Positions 11,701-23,100 of a stretch of DNA of 64,000 nt are shown one piece after another. Both the position numbers and the translations under genes were made by a program. Below the pieces are notes generated by a model that ran no database searches, was not told the DNA's origin, and saw only the letters and a list, made by a program, of their open reading frames with translations. Source of the DNA: Notospermus geniculatus (Eukaryota; Nemertea; Pilidiophora; Heteronemertea; Lineidae). The stretch is taken from assembly GCA_002633025.1 (NCBI GenBank), contig NMRB01002052.1, forward strand, positions 6,961 through 70,960, written 5' to 3'. Within the stretch, counting starts at the first letter, position 1. Every line of letters begins with the position of its first letter.

Positions 11701-12306
11701 AGGGAGACATGCGAAAAATATTGCCCGGCGGGCACAAGTTGTCTGAGTAGTAGCGCCGTCTGTTAATACACGGAGACACTACGCTATATCACAGGTGTCT
11801 GTAGAGCTATCAGTGAGTTTCGAACACTTTTCTAACCAAACGTGTCTAAAAAACACAACACCTATCTAAAAACACACCACGAGCTCATAAATTCGTGAGC
11901 TCGGGGTGTGTTTTACAAACTAGTGTTTTTGGTTAGATACGTGTTCTAAGCTCACTAATACTGCCCTCCAAGCGAAGACTGCAGTAACTGCAATTACTGC
12001 GGTCTTGCATTTTATGCCATGATATCTCCCTTATTTTAGGTGGCAGCTCTGAATAATTTTGCAAGAGAGGAGAGCAGTATCTACTGATGTTATTATACAC
12101 CTACATTGTCCACTTCACTGAATAGGAAAGGCTGCAGAGGCTGTACAAGGGAAGACTGCAATATGCAGATACTGCAGTCTTCCATTGTAGGGCAGAATAG
12201 CTCTACTGAGGCCTGTGATATAGCGTAGTGTCGCCGTGTATTAACAGACGGCGCTACAACTCAGACAAGTTGTGCCCGCCGGGCAATATTTTTCTCATGT
12301 CTCCCT
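11701..12306. mobile_element. 606-bp MITE with TTAA target site
   Basis: The termini agggagacatg and catgtctccct are flanked by TTAA at 11697-11700 and 12307-12310. The inverted arms run about 100 bp (gcccggcgggcacaagttgt; ctacgctatatcacagg). TTAA duplication is the hallmark of piggyBac-type transposition. The interior carries two further hairpins, one at about 11820-11960 and one around gaagactgcagt / actgcagtcttc. Confidence 0.85.
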
Positions 12307-12384
12307 TTAATTAGCCGTTTCACTGCCTCCAAACCTATGCTATTGTTAGGCGGCTTCAAGAGATCATCATCTTACTCATCAAGT

Positions 12385-12945
12385 CAAAATACCCACCACA
12401 CTGATTGAGATCAGCCCAAATTCCTACTGTATTGACTGAAATCAAGCAATATTCCCACATACTGACTGACGGTCAAGCCAGCATTCCCAACACACTGACT
12501 GTATCAGCCCAGAATTCCCACCATACTGACTGAAATCAAGCCAGCATTCCTATCACACTGACTGTGCCAGCCCAAAATCCCCACCATACTGACCAACATC
12601 AGCCCTTAACTTCACCATATTGACTGATATCANTCCCACCATACTGACTGAAATCCAAGCCAGAATTCCCACCATATTGACCGACATCAGCCTGAAATTC
12701 CCACCATAGTAACTGACATAATCCCAAAAGTCCCACTATACTGAATGAAAATCAAGCCAGAATTCCCGCTATACTGACTGACATCAGCCCCAAATTCCCA
12801 CCATACAGACTGACATCACCTCAGAATTCCCACTGCACTGACTGAAATCAAGCCAGAATTCCCACCATACTGACGGACATCATCCCAAATTCCCATCACA
12901 CTGACTGACATTGCCCCAAAATTCCCACCATACTGACCGACCCCA
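12385..12945 (+). repeat. Minisatellite, about 32-bp unit
   Basis: Roughly seventeen diverged units follow the pattern accatactgactgaaatca followed by agccagaattccc. One N interrupts the array near 12633. It encodes nothing. Confidence 0.9.
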
Positions 12946-12966
12946 AGTGGGACCCTTGAGATACCA

Positions 12967-13106
12967 GGTGCCATATTTATGAAGCCTTCGCAACTTTGCG
13001 TGCACGCAGTCTATTGTTTCACTGCACATGCCCTATTGTTCACTGACTGCCTTAAAATAGATTTGCGTGAACGCAAAGTTGCGAAGGCTTAATAAATATG
13101 GCCCCA
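12967..13106. mobile_element. Foldback MITE with GGCC termini
   Basis: tgccatatttatgaagcctt and aaggcttaataaatatggcc are inverted copies, and cgcaactttgcgtgcacgc pairs with gcgtgaacgcaaagttgcg. It resembles the GGGCC-ended elements at 15438 and 20952. Confidence 0.75.
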
Positions 13107-13555
13107 CAGGTGGAAAGAAACAACAACAAATTAAGAAACCTCTCCTCAGCAGGAATGACAATTTTCTTGTTAACGTACGCATCTTGACGACCATGCACTT
13201 CCAAGCCAATCATCTTCTCATCACAAGACTGCAACAGTAAATATGCACCTCACATGCATTGTTTGTGCACGTATGTATAAAAGCATTTTTATAATAAGAA
13301 TAAACAATAACGTAGCACTAATTATAAATAAATATTAACCTTTGACAGGGATTAGCAGCAACATTTGACTTTGGCCCTCTAGCATTGACATTTATATTAT
13401 GGCTTGCCACAAAAAGTGAATTGTAACCATTCAGAAGTATTACAGAAACAGCATCCTCCCACAGCAGGGGTTTTACCTCGAGACCAAAGCCCTGATATGG
13501 GAGGATGTGCAAGAGGGAGAGAGATTACCTGAGATGAGTTATACTATAATCTTTA

Positions 13556-13950
13556 GATGCCAAGTTTTGAAGATTTCATTGGACAGCTTCAGTAGAATCC
13601 TTCATTATCCTAACTTCAGCACTCAATCTTAGCTAGAAACTGTACAAGAGCATGCTGCAAGCTGTTGTCCCGGAATTCATAATCTTTTGATGCTTATTTT
13701 TAAAGATTTCATTGGGCAGCTTCAGTAGAATCCTTCAGTGTCCTAACTTCGGCACTCAGATCTTTCGCTAGAAACTGTACAAGAGCATGCTGCAGGCTGT
13801 TCTCCTGGAATTCATAACCTTTTGATGCCTATTTTTGAAGATTTCATTGGGCAGCTTCAGTAGAATCCTTCCTTATCCTAACTTCAGCACTCAATCTTTA
13901 GCTAGAACCTGTACAAGAGCATGCTGGAGGCTGTTCTCCTGAAATTCTTG
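13556..13950 (-). repeat. Three tandem copies of a unit of about 133 bp
   Basis: Copies start near 13556, 13690 and 13823, each containing gaagatttcattgggcagct (or close), tcagtagaatcctt and ctgtacaagagcatgctg. They lie just downstream of the FHIP2A stop codon and could form part of its 3' UTR. No open frame spans them. Confidence 0.85.
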
Positions 13951-14004
13951 TGATGCAATTATATTCTCTCCAAGTCCATCAAGGATATTACCTACACCAT
14001 TTCA

Positions 14005-14119
14005 TCAATGTCTTGAAACGGTAATCATTTCGTGTTGCTTCACAAAAGCAATGGCAGCAAGCTCTTTGCAGAATTCCTCCAGGACTATCACTCCCTCCAA
14101 GGTGCTGTGGTTTTCACCT
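14005..14119 (-). CDS. FHIP2A: FHIP2A coding exon 16 with stop
   Basis: It encodes [31 protein letters not shown] and ends at TGA (14005-14007). The C-terminal block is nearly invariant in the family. Confidence 0.94.
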
Positions 14120-17100
14120 CTGAAACGAAAGAATGGGATAATGGGATAAAAGGAATATCTTCGCATGGCAAGGAAATTCGGTCTATCTGGATCAATATGG
14201 CATAATAGAGAGGTTGCGCAGCGGCCTGACTCCGACTTCAACTACGAGAATGAATTGCAGTCCGCTATGGACGTCCTTGATAAAAACGATTTGATAGAAG
14301 TTTTCAATTCGTCAGTCTTTTCTAGAGTTTCAGATTGTAAAGTTTCACTTGAAAAAGACCCCGGTTGGGGTCGAAAATTCGTGAATTCTGGAGATTGACT
14401 TCTTGTTTATTATTACTTTGTGTGTCAATTTTGTGCTTTTTTGTTTCTTGGATCAATTCGTCAAACACCATAAATTAAAGGCAGAAAAATTTGGCCTTAT
14501 AAATTGGAAGTGCAGATAAATAATGAATATTGAAGTCGTAATCCTAGTCGTTACGACTTACAACACGACTATAATATTTGTGATTTACGTCACTTCCGAT
14601 TACGAGTTGAAATTATTCTGCCACAAAGTTATGGCATTTTACGACTTGCAAACGTCTATCAAAGCATTTTTATCAAGGATGTCTACAGCGGACTGCAATT
14701 CATTCTGGTAGTTGAAGCCAGAGTCGGAAAGCTGCGCAACCTCTCTATTGTTACTTTATTTGCCTTCCTTTCCATTCAGAGTCACAGAGGGGCTTTTCAA
14801 AAGGATACACAAGAAACACTAAACATGGGGTGCAAATCACTTTTTGTAAGTATTTGATCAAAAGATGAAGGTACGGTAACTTTGGATCTAAAAGCAACTT
14901 GGAGACTAAATGTAATGCAGGAGAAGCCGTCTTGTCGCTATCAATCACCAATTAGCAAATGTTTTGCCCCCGTTTTATGGCTGGTATATCTATAGCTAGG
15001 TCAACATAGGCTGCCACCGAGAATTTGAGACACCTTTTCCAAAAGAAAGCCCCTTGTGCGTGCAAAAAACAATGGAAGAAATCTATTTTATGGTGATGGT
15101 ACAGAAAAGTAGGGGGGTACAAAAACACAGGCCTCGCTAAAACAGAACGAAAACTAAAAAATAAGTAGGATGAAGCCCAAACAACCGCTGAAGCCTAAAG
15201 ACGTCTCTTCACTCGCGAGTTTTCTTGTGCAAGTTGGCTTTCTATGGGCAACTTCACCATAGAAAACAATGGGCAGTTGTTCATGTCATTGGTCTCAGCT
15301 AAGGAACCAACAATGGTGAATTGCCCAATGAGAGCCAACTTGCATGAGAGGACTTTCACGTGGAGCAGCGCCTAGCATCTATCTCATCATAGTACTACTA
15401 GTAGCAGTAGAGTCGAACCAAACCCACCAAAATCATTGGGCCATATTCATAAAGGATGTTTAGCCTCATCAGCGTACAAATTCTGCATTACACAGGTTAA
15501 AGGCCTAGAAAACTATTGTTCTGCCTTCTGTATGCTGCCTGATCTCTGGCATTTACCCACAAGATGATCACACGCGTCTTAACTTTCCTGCGTCTCGGTG
15601 TGGGAGGACAAAAGAAAGTGTTGGACAAATTCTAAACAGGCCTGCCTGATCGTTTAACTTTTCCTTTGTCCTCTTGGACTTAGACGCAGGAAAGTTGTAC
15701 ACGTGTGATTATCCTGTGAGTAAACGACTCTGGTGAAGCACCATACAGACATCAGACAATAGTTTTCTAGGCCTTTAACCTGTGTAATGCAGAATTTGTA
15801 CGCTGATCAGGCTAAACACCCTTTATGAATATGGCCCATTGTACATCATATTGCGAAGTCACCAAATAAGTCATGATGGCGCCACCAGTAAACTCATTGC
15901 AACAAAATATATGGTGACCAAACCTCAGAGAGTACCAGTAAGCTTAGCTACCGACAAGTGCTAATTTTTTTAGGAGGAATGTTATCAGATTTGAAGCACC
16001 CTAACAACATGACTGCACACTAAATCTACAGAAAGCAAACCAAAAATGGAAAGCATTACAACTTGGCGACACCTAGTGGGAACAAAAAACAAAACAAAAC
16101 ATACTCACACTCGTTTACTCATTAGTTTACGTCTGACATGAGAAATGATTGACAACCAATTAACAACCAATTAGTGAGGAGGGTTTGAAGATGCAGGGAT
16201 GCAAACAATCCCGGTTTTAAGTAGCACAATGATTCACCACTGGACGTCAACAGTGACTCTGTTCGTTTTCATCTCGCCCGAAAACGTTCGCATGCAGACC
16301 TAAACTTGCATGCCGTGGTACAAAACTAAACGTTGCCAGTCATGCACTTGTGAAAACGGATCAACGGAGACTACCAGAAGCCAAACACTAGAAAAAACGA
16401 AGGCAGTGACGGCAAATTATTTACAACAGCATCTTCAAATAGAATACAAGATTGTCTGCATGGCGTCCATACCTGCTGATGATTTCTCCAACTCCAAGTA
16501 ACTTTTTCCGCGCATCCACTAACTGATGTCTGAAGTCATCGGTACTCCTGGCACGGGAATGGATGTCATTTACAACCTACAAGATACGGCAAAGGTAAAG
16601 GTAAAGGTTTAGGGTTTGATATCCACAGAAATAAGTGTGATCAGTTTCACTTTTAACCCCAGTCTCTCCAGAAATCTTTCTGGAAAACTAACACAGATAG
16701 TTGCCTCACCTTTTGTAAGATTTTATTGAGTGTCCTGCACCCCTCTTTGATTGGTAACATTGGATTTAATAAATACTCGTCGATATTTGGGTGTGGAAGT
16801 AAGGCAAGTTTAGACACCACAGATGTCACCTGTAGGTTAATCTCATAACTCTGAAAGTAAGAATAAGGGACTGAAAAGGGACAAGGGTCTGAAAATGACA
16901 AAGGCTATTGCCAGGAAACTGGTTCTTCATCGTTACCACCACAAAGAGGTTTTCCCATTAAATGTGGTGGACAGCTTCCCATATGTGACCTNNNNNNNNN
17001 NNNNNNNNNNNNNNNNNNNNNNNNNNNNNNNNNNNNNNNNNNNNNNNNNNNNNNNNNNNNNNNNNNNNNNNNNNNNNNNNNNNNNNNNNNNNNNNNNNNN

Positions 17101-20100
17101 NNNNNNNNNNNNNNNNNNNNNNNNNNNNNNNNNNNNNNNNNNNNNNNNNNNNNNNNNNNNNNNNNNNNNNNNNNNNNNNNNNNNNNNNNNNNNNNNNNNN
17201 NNNNNNNNNNNNNNNNNNNNNNNNNNNNNNNNNNNNNNNNNNNNNNNNNNNNNNNNNNNNNNNNNNNNNNNNNNNNNNNNNNNNNNNNNNNNNNNNNNNN
17301 NNNNNNNNNNNNNNNNNNNNNNNNNNNNNNNNNNNNNNNNNNNNNNNNNNNNNNNNNNNNNNNNNNNNNNNNNNNNNNNNNNNNNNNNNNNNNNNNNNNN
17401 NNNNNNNNNNNNNNNNNNNNNNNNNNNNNNNNNNNNNNNNNNNNNNNNNNNNNNNNNNNNNNNNNNNNNNNNNNNNNNNNNNNNNNNNNNNNNNNNNNNN
17501 NNNNNCCCTCTGGATCCGCGTCTGAAATGTACATCTCTGCAGGTTGACAATAGTTGTGGACAGCAGTGATACCCGGTAGTAGTTGGCTAGACTGATGATC
17601 AGTGATGATCACCTGCGACATGCACCTGCTTTGTTGGAATGGGTCACAAATGAAGATTTACATGTACTGAGCTTTCCACACCGTAAACCACCAAGTGCAT
17701 TTGACGTGAACCTGCATTTGATGTGAACTTGCATTTGATGTGAACTTGCATTTGATGTGAACTTCTGTATTATTTACCCACCTGGTCCAGCATTCTTGAG
17801 AGTTTATCGAACAGAATCTTCAGGAATGATCCCTCATAAAAACTGTCTCGCTTATAACTGTCATTTGTGACTGGCCGTTTTGGCCATTTGAAATCTGTAC
17901 ACTGGAACAGGCTGTCTGAAAACTAGCAAAAAAGTGCAAATGAAAAACATGGTGTAAAGCAAAATGGAACAGAATACCGGCTTTTCGTTACTCAGCAGAG
18001 CCAATTCATAGTCACAAGTACAGACCTTTCCAATAAAGATTGTGGCCTACTAGTTCTCCCACATGACCTCGAGACCATTAATTTGTGAACATGATATAAC
18101 ACCACCAAACGCATCCTCTCCAGCAATTATTTTACCTGAACTTTTGTGCCAATGGCCTGCTTGACCAGCTTAGCGTGCCAGTGGTCATTGAATGGTATTA
18201 CCGTTACACTTCTGATGTCATATGATGAGAACTGTCAGACCATCATCTTTGTTGGAAAGGTCTATACTGTAATAGGTAATGTTGGAGGAAAAAAGATCGG
18301 AGAGAAAGTACACAAGTGTATGCGGGGTGAAATTTGTACCTGTTTATGAGCATCACGTAAGTAGGTGTCGTAGCCGCTGTCAACACACTGGTAGGAAGAC
18401 TTCACTTCATCTGGGACGAGGATTAAAAAACTGAAAGAAAGGTTATGAATAGAGAGATTTTAACAAGCCAAACAGCAACAACGGTTCGCTGGCATGAGGC
18501 CGAGGGCGAGGGGCACAGGCCTAATGTACCATAAATAGGCCTATCAGTCAGCGCCACCATCGATGGCCAGAGAAACCAGGCTTAGGAAGTTGCTATACAT
18601 GTTGGAAGCCACGAGCATCCTATTTAAGATGTCCTACTTTCCCCTGTGTGGTGAGACCTGAATACAGGCGCTATGCTACTGTATGTTTATTACCGTGACC
18701 TGGTTCATCCATGAACATACGATCGATGTAGTGTATACAGAGCAGTCAGGAAATGTGGCCAACAAGACTGTGGAAATGTCCAAGTATTTGAATAATCTTA
18801 GTTATCAATTAAGAGTGGAAGTTGTTGCTACACATGAAAGAATGAGTTGAAGTGTAGTGGCTTACCTAATGAAGGGTTAGAAAAGGTATCACAATGGGTC
18901 TAATTTCTCAAGTGATGAAAAGAATCTCCACCATTTTTACTGTCCAACACCTGGTCCCCTGCCTGTTACAGCCGCTCCGCTATAGGCCTACAGTACAATA
19001 GGAGTCGAGGACAGAGGACCCGCATGAAAATGATCCTAAATAATCTCGTCATTTGGTCCAAAAATCGTCCAAAAAGCACCAAGCCGATTATATTATTCAA
19101 ATTGCTTAGCAGGGGACACAATTTCACGCCAAATGATTAGCTATTGCGTCGATTATCAGTAGATTACGTGAATGGAAAAGGAGAAAATGGAGGCGAAAAA
19201 TTGACCTACTTTTAAAAGTGTGATGATTTTAGTGGTGAGAATGCCTCAAGGCCAGCTCACCAATACCGGTACAGTGGTTCTCCGCATTAGAGTTTTCTTG
19301 CTGTAGTTGGCTCTCCACCACTAAAAACCAAACTCAACCACTGAAAACTAAGGCCAGTCGTAATGTGTAACTGATCTCAGCGCAAGTTGTAAGGAAACCA
19401 ACAATGTTGATTTGCCTTGTATGAGGCAACTCTCACATGGAGTAGGTCTAGTGCCTCTTCGACAACAGCTGGGAAATTGTGGCACATCTGATGATGCAAC
19501 ACCAAGAAAGGAAGGGACAGAGAAGGGAGAAGGGACAAAGATCGACTGGACAAACACATTGAACTAGGCAGTTGAAGACCAAACAGCGCGCACTACACAC
19601 CTAAGAACAGACCACTCCAGCAGAGGTAGACTTTTCACTCCCAAAATACTCCACTCCAGCCTTGGAAATCTGAGAGACCAACTGCACAGTAGGACGCATC
19701 TGGCAGCCTTCTGCAGACCCCATAAGTCAAGCCCACCAGGTTCCACAAGCCCCACACACCCAAAAAAATAATTCCCACGTAAACAGGTTAATGACTTCTT
19801 AACATCTATCAGATGCTCCTAAACTTGGTTTGCACGGCCCGGCACTCAGCTGTTTCTCATGCAAGGCTCAGTATCCAGGGGCGGATCCACGATTTCGGAA
19901 AAGAGGGGGCGCACTTTGCTAGAAACATTGAAAACTGCAGTGAATTTCAATGGTTTGCTCCAAATTTCTGAATTTCACGGTCAATTTTACAGATTTTTTC
20001 GCCGAAAGGGGGGCGCGCCCCAGATCCGCGCCTGGTATCGGGTGGTATTTGGTAGTTAATGCGAGCTGATTTTGTATCTCCCTCACCTATTAACAATCTT

Positions 20101-23100
20101 ATGAATGGGGGAGTCCATCCCCGCCTGAGAGTGATCACCGCTGGAACTGAATGAATTGAACGAATCCGAGTCCATTGATTCTTGTCGCGCCATTGATGGC
20201 GACCCCGGTTCCGTTGTTTCTCTCGGCGTATCTTCATCATGGCGGTCGTTGTCGATCACAACATAGTCTCGATACAGTAGATTCCGCAACAGTAGATTTT
20301 GGAAGATGTGTTCATTGGCCTTGAGCAGCAACATTTCGAATAATTTCAGGGTTGTTATTGTCAACTGGAAGAGAGTGGCATCGGTTGAAATGGAAAATGG
20401 ACACCCGACCAGTCATTATATTCCCATACGTCTGCTAAAAGTGCAACATGTTGGGTCTCGTCGCAACCACAAGATGCAGAAAACTGGCAGTATCACGATC
20501 AACCTATTGTGTCCTACTCAACCCTCTAAGTGCAAATTCTTTAAACAGTTTTCAAGATCATTGCTGAAAAGAATTGATGAGAATAATTCGCTGGCACAAA
20601 AAATTACACCACTGATACCGTTAAAGATCATTTCAATCAAGTCAGTTCAGCCGATAGTTCTAAGAATTGGTGCAGCGATCATTGAACTCTCTGCACTTAC
20701 TTCCTCTGATAGATGATCACAGCGTTTGATGAGCTGGTGTCGTAACTTGTGCTCATCCTCCTCACCAGGGGACTCTGGGGTGGTTTTTTCGCCCAGGATG
20801 AACACAGCGAACTCTGGAACCAAGTTATCAAGAAATGAGACCGAAATAAAGGCCTACATGTATTTCTTGTACCTCCGTTTCCCACTCATGATGTGGGTTT
20901 TCACAGGCCTTCAGTTCTGAATGATGAAATCTGATATTTTGCAAATTTTTTGGGCCGTATTCACCAAGGGTGATCATCGCGCGATTAAGACTTAGACGCG
21001 TGTAACTTCACTAAATGCACACACTTCCACCATGCTTTTGAAGAAGGTACACGCATCTAAGTCTTAATCGCGCGATGATCACCCTTGGTCAATTCGGCCC
21101 TTTATGTTTAAGTCAAAAGTTTTAGAAGGCTGTAGAAGCGTGCATCACACTGACCTTGTAATAACCTTGGTGAGGACACTAACTTGAGACATTTAGTCAG
21201 GAAGGCTGTGGCAGTGATAGCACCACTTTCTGACCTGAACAAAAAAATGATTTTGTCACAGAATGAATGGACCCTTCAATGCTAATGGCAACAAGATGAC
21301 TACGTATCGAAAATGCAATTTCAATTCCTTTTCAGAGAAAAGTGTCATTGCAAGTCACCTTCAGTTCTCAAGAAAATCATAACAAGAAAAAACAATCCCA
21401 ACATATCGTTTTTTGAACATAAGGAACTCACGTTTGTAACACAGCAGGCAGCATGATGGCATCCAAGAAATCTCGCCTGAAATCTTTGGACAGTTTCACT
21501 CCGACAACCGTGTCCGCCACGTATATCATCTGATCTAAGAAATCCAACCAGGACAGAAGAGATATCAACTGCCTCTTCCCGGGGAAGTTGAGACTAGGTT
21601 CAAATTCGTTCATGTGCATGTCTAACCTAAAAGAGAATGAAGTTTGTTTATGATTGGTCGCACATGGCTGTAGACCCCACGAGATATACGCAACCAAAAA
21701 TAACGTTAGCCCTTTTGACACAAGTCCGGTTGGAGTGTGCCGAGCTCAACCTGGACCGATCCCGCTTTGAAATTCAAGCGGGAGAGGCCTGTTTACACTG
21801 CAATTTGGTACCGGGACAAGCTCACTGGACCTGTTTATATTTGGCAAAATCGTACCGAAAAAAATTCCGTAGGGTATGCGGCTATAGGTACGTACTTACC
21901 AGGGCCAATAATGCTATGGCTTTGGCCCTGACGGAAAAATCTGATACAGCTGGTGTCTGCAATACAGTTCCTTCGCAGTCCATTACTTACCCCCATTTTG
22001 CCTCCACTGTCTCCAAATCAGTTGGGTCTATAAGTTTGGGGAGTTTCTCATACAGACGACAAAGTTTATCAATCATCTCCTTACAGAATTTCGTATTATT
22101 CACAATACATGAAGCCGAGGCTTGCTCTGGCAGACTCGCACACAAAATCAGCCCCTCACATGCCTTAACAGCTACTCGACCATCCTGTAAGTGAAGTGAA
22201 AAATCTTGCATTCGGGAAGATCGCCGCAGGTTTATGACTATGATCACACTGAGGATATCCAAAAAACAGCACAAAAACGACACACAGTACACAATAAATC
22301 GGAAAGTCGTCTCTGAATATTTCGCAAATTTTCGACCCCAATCGGGGTCTTCCTCGGGCACTATGTAGAAGAGATCCCAGAGGTGAATATTCGGAGACCA
22401 CTTTCCGATTTATTGAGCACACTGAGGATGGTACTTGGTAAATGCTCTGGGACAATTTGTCACAAGACCCATGGACAATTCAGTGGGATGAATTGTCCTG
22501 GGGGACAAATTATCCTTGGGGACGAAATGTCGGGGGATAAACTGTCCATGGGAACGAACTGTGTGACGAATTGCCCTCGGGGACAAATTGCCCAGGGACG
22601 AAATGTCGTGTTGGTCGCATTGTCTGGGGATGAATTGTCCGGGGACGAATTGTCCTCCAACCTTGGTAAACAAGCATTCCAAGTTGCTTATCAGCCCCCA
22701 TAAGAAGGCAAATTGCAGATGGTACTAGGAAAAACATGTCCCAAGTCATAAATCAGCCCTCATTGCATGGTACAGGCCAAGGCCAAAATGGACAAACCAT
22801 TTGGGCAACATCAGTGATTTCTACAGACATGATAGACGCCGGTTATTAACCCGTTAACTGTGTAATTAATTTTTGAAAAAAAAATTTCTTAGAAAAAAAA
22901 CTGCCCCAAAAAAGTATTTGGGTATTTGACACATAAGGTTCAGGATGTGATATAACGTCGTACGCAATGTGAAGCGCCATTTCCTTGCAGAGCGTACTAT
23001 TTCGTCCTAGGCAAGCTGAGATCCTTGGGTGTTTTCGGGGGTTCCCTGGATTTTGTGATCACGTAATATGATGTCCTACCCAGTTAACGGGTTAACACAT

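Noticed and set aside
12385-12945. CRISPR-like regular repeats
   Set aside because: Units are contiguous and diverged without unique spacers, in a eukaryotic genome; a minisatellite is the simpler reading.
16895-17621. Long open frames on both strands across 16.9-17.6 kb
   Set aside because: They exist only because they read through 514 undetermined bases; the known flanks show no coding signal apart from FHIP2A exons elsewhere.
17901-17913. Frame error in FHIP2A exon 13
   Set aside because: Using the acceptor gttccag instead of the upstream gttttcag keeps all phases consistent, so no error needs to be assumed.
21637-22194. 185-aa plus-strand frame
   Set aside because: It lies antisense to FHIP2A exon 7 and adjoining intron, which explains its openness.
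22383-22749. Several overlapping frames with repeated CPGD/FVPG-like peptides
   Set aside because: They come from the palindromic 15-bp minisatellite; no start context, splice sites or conservation.
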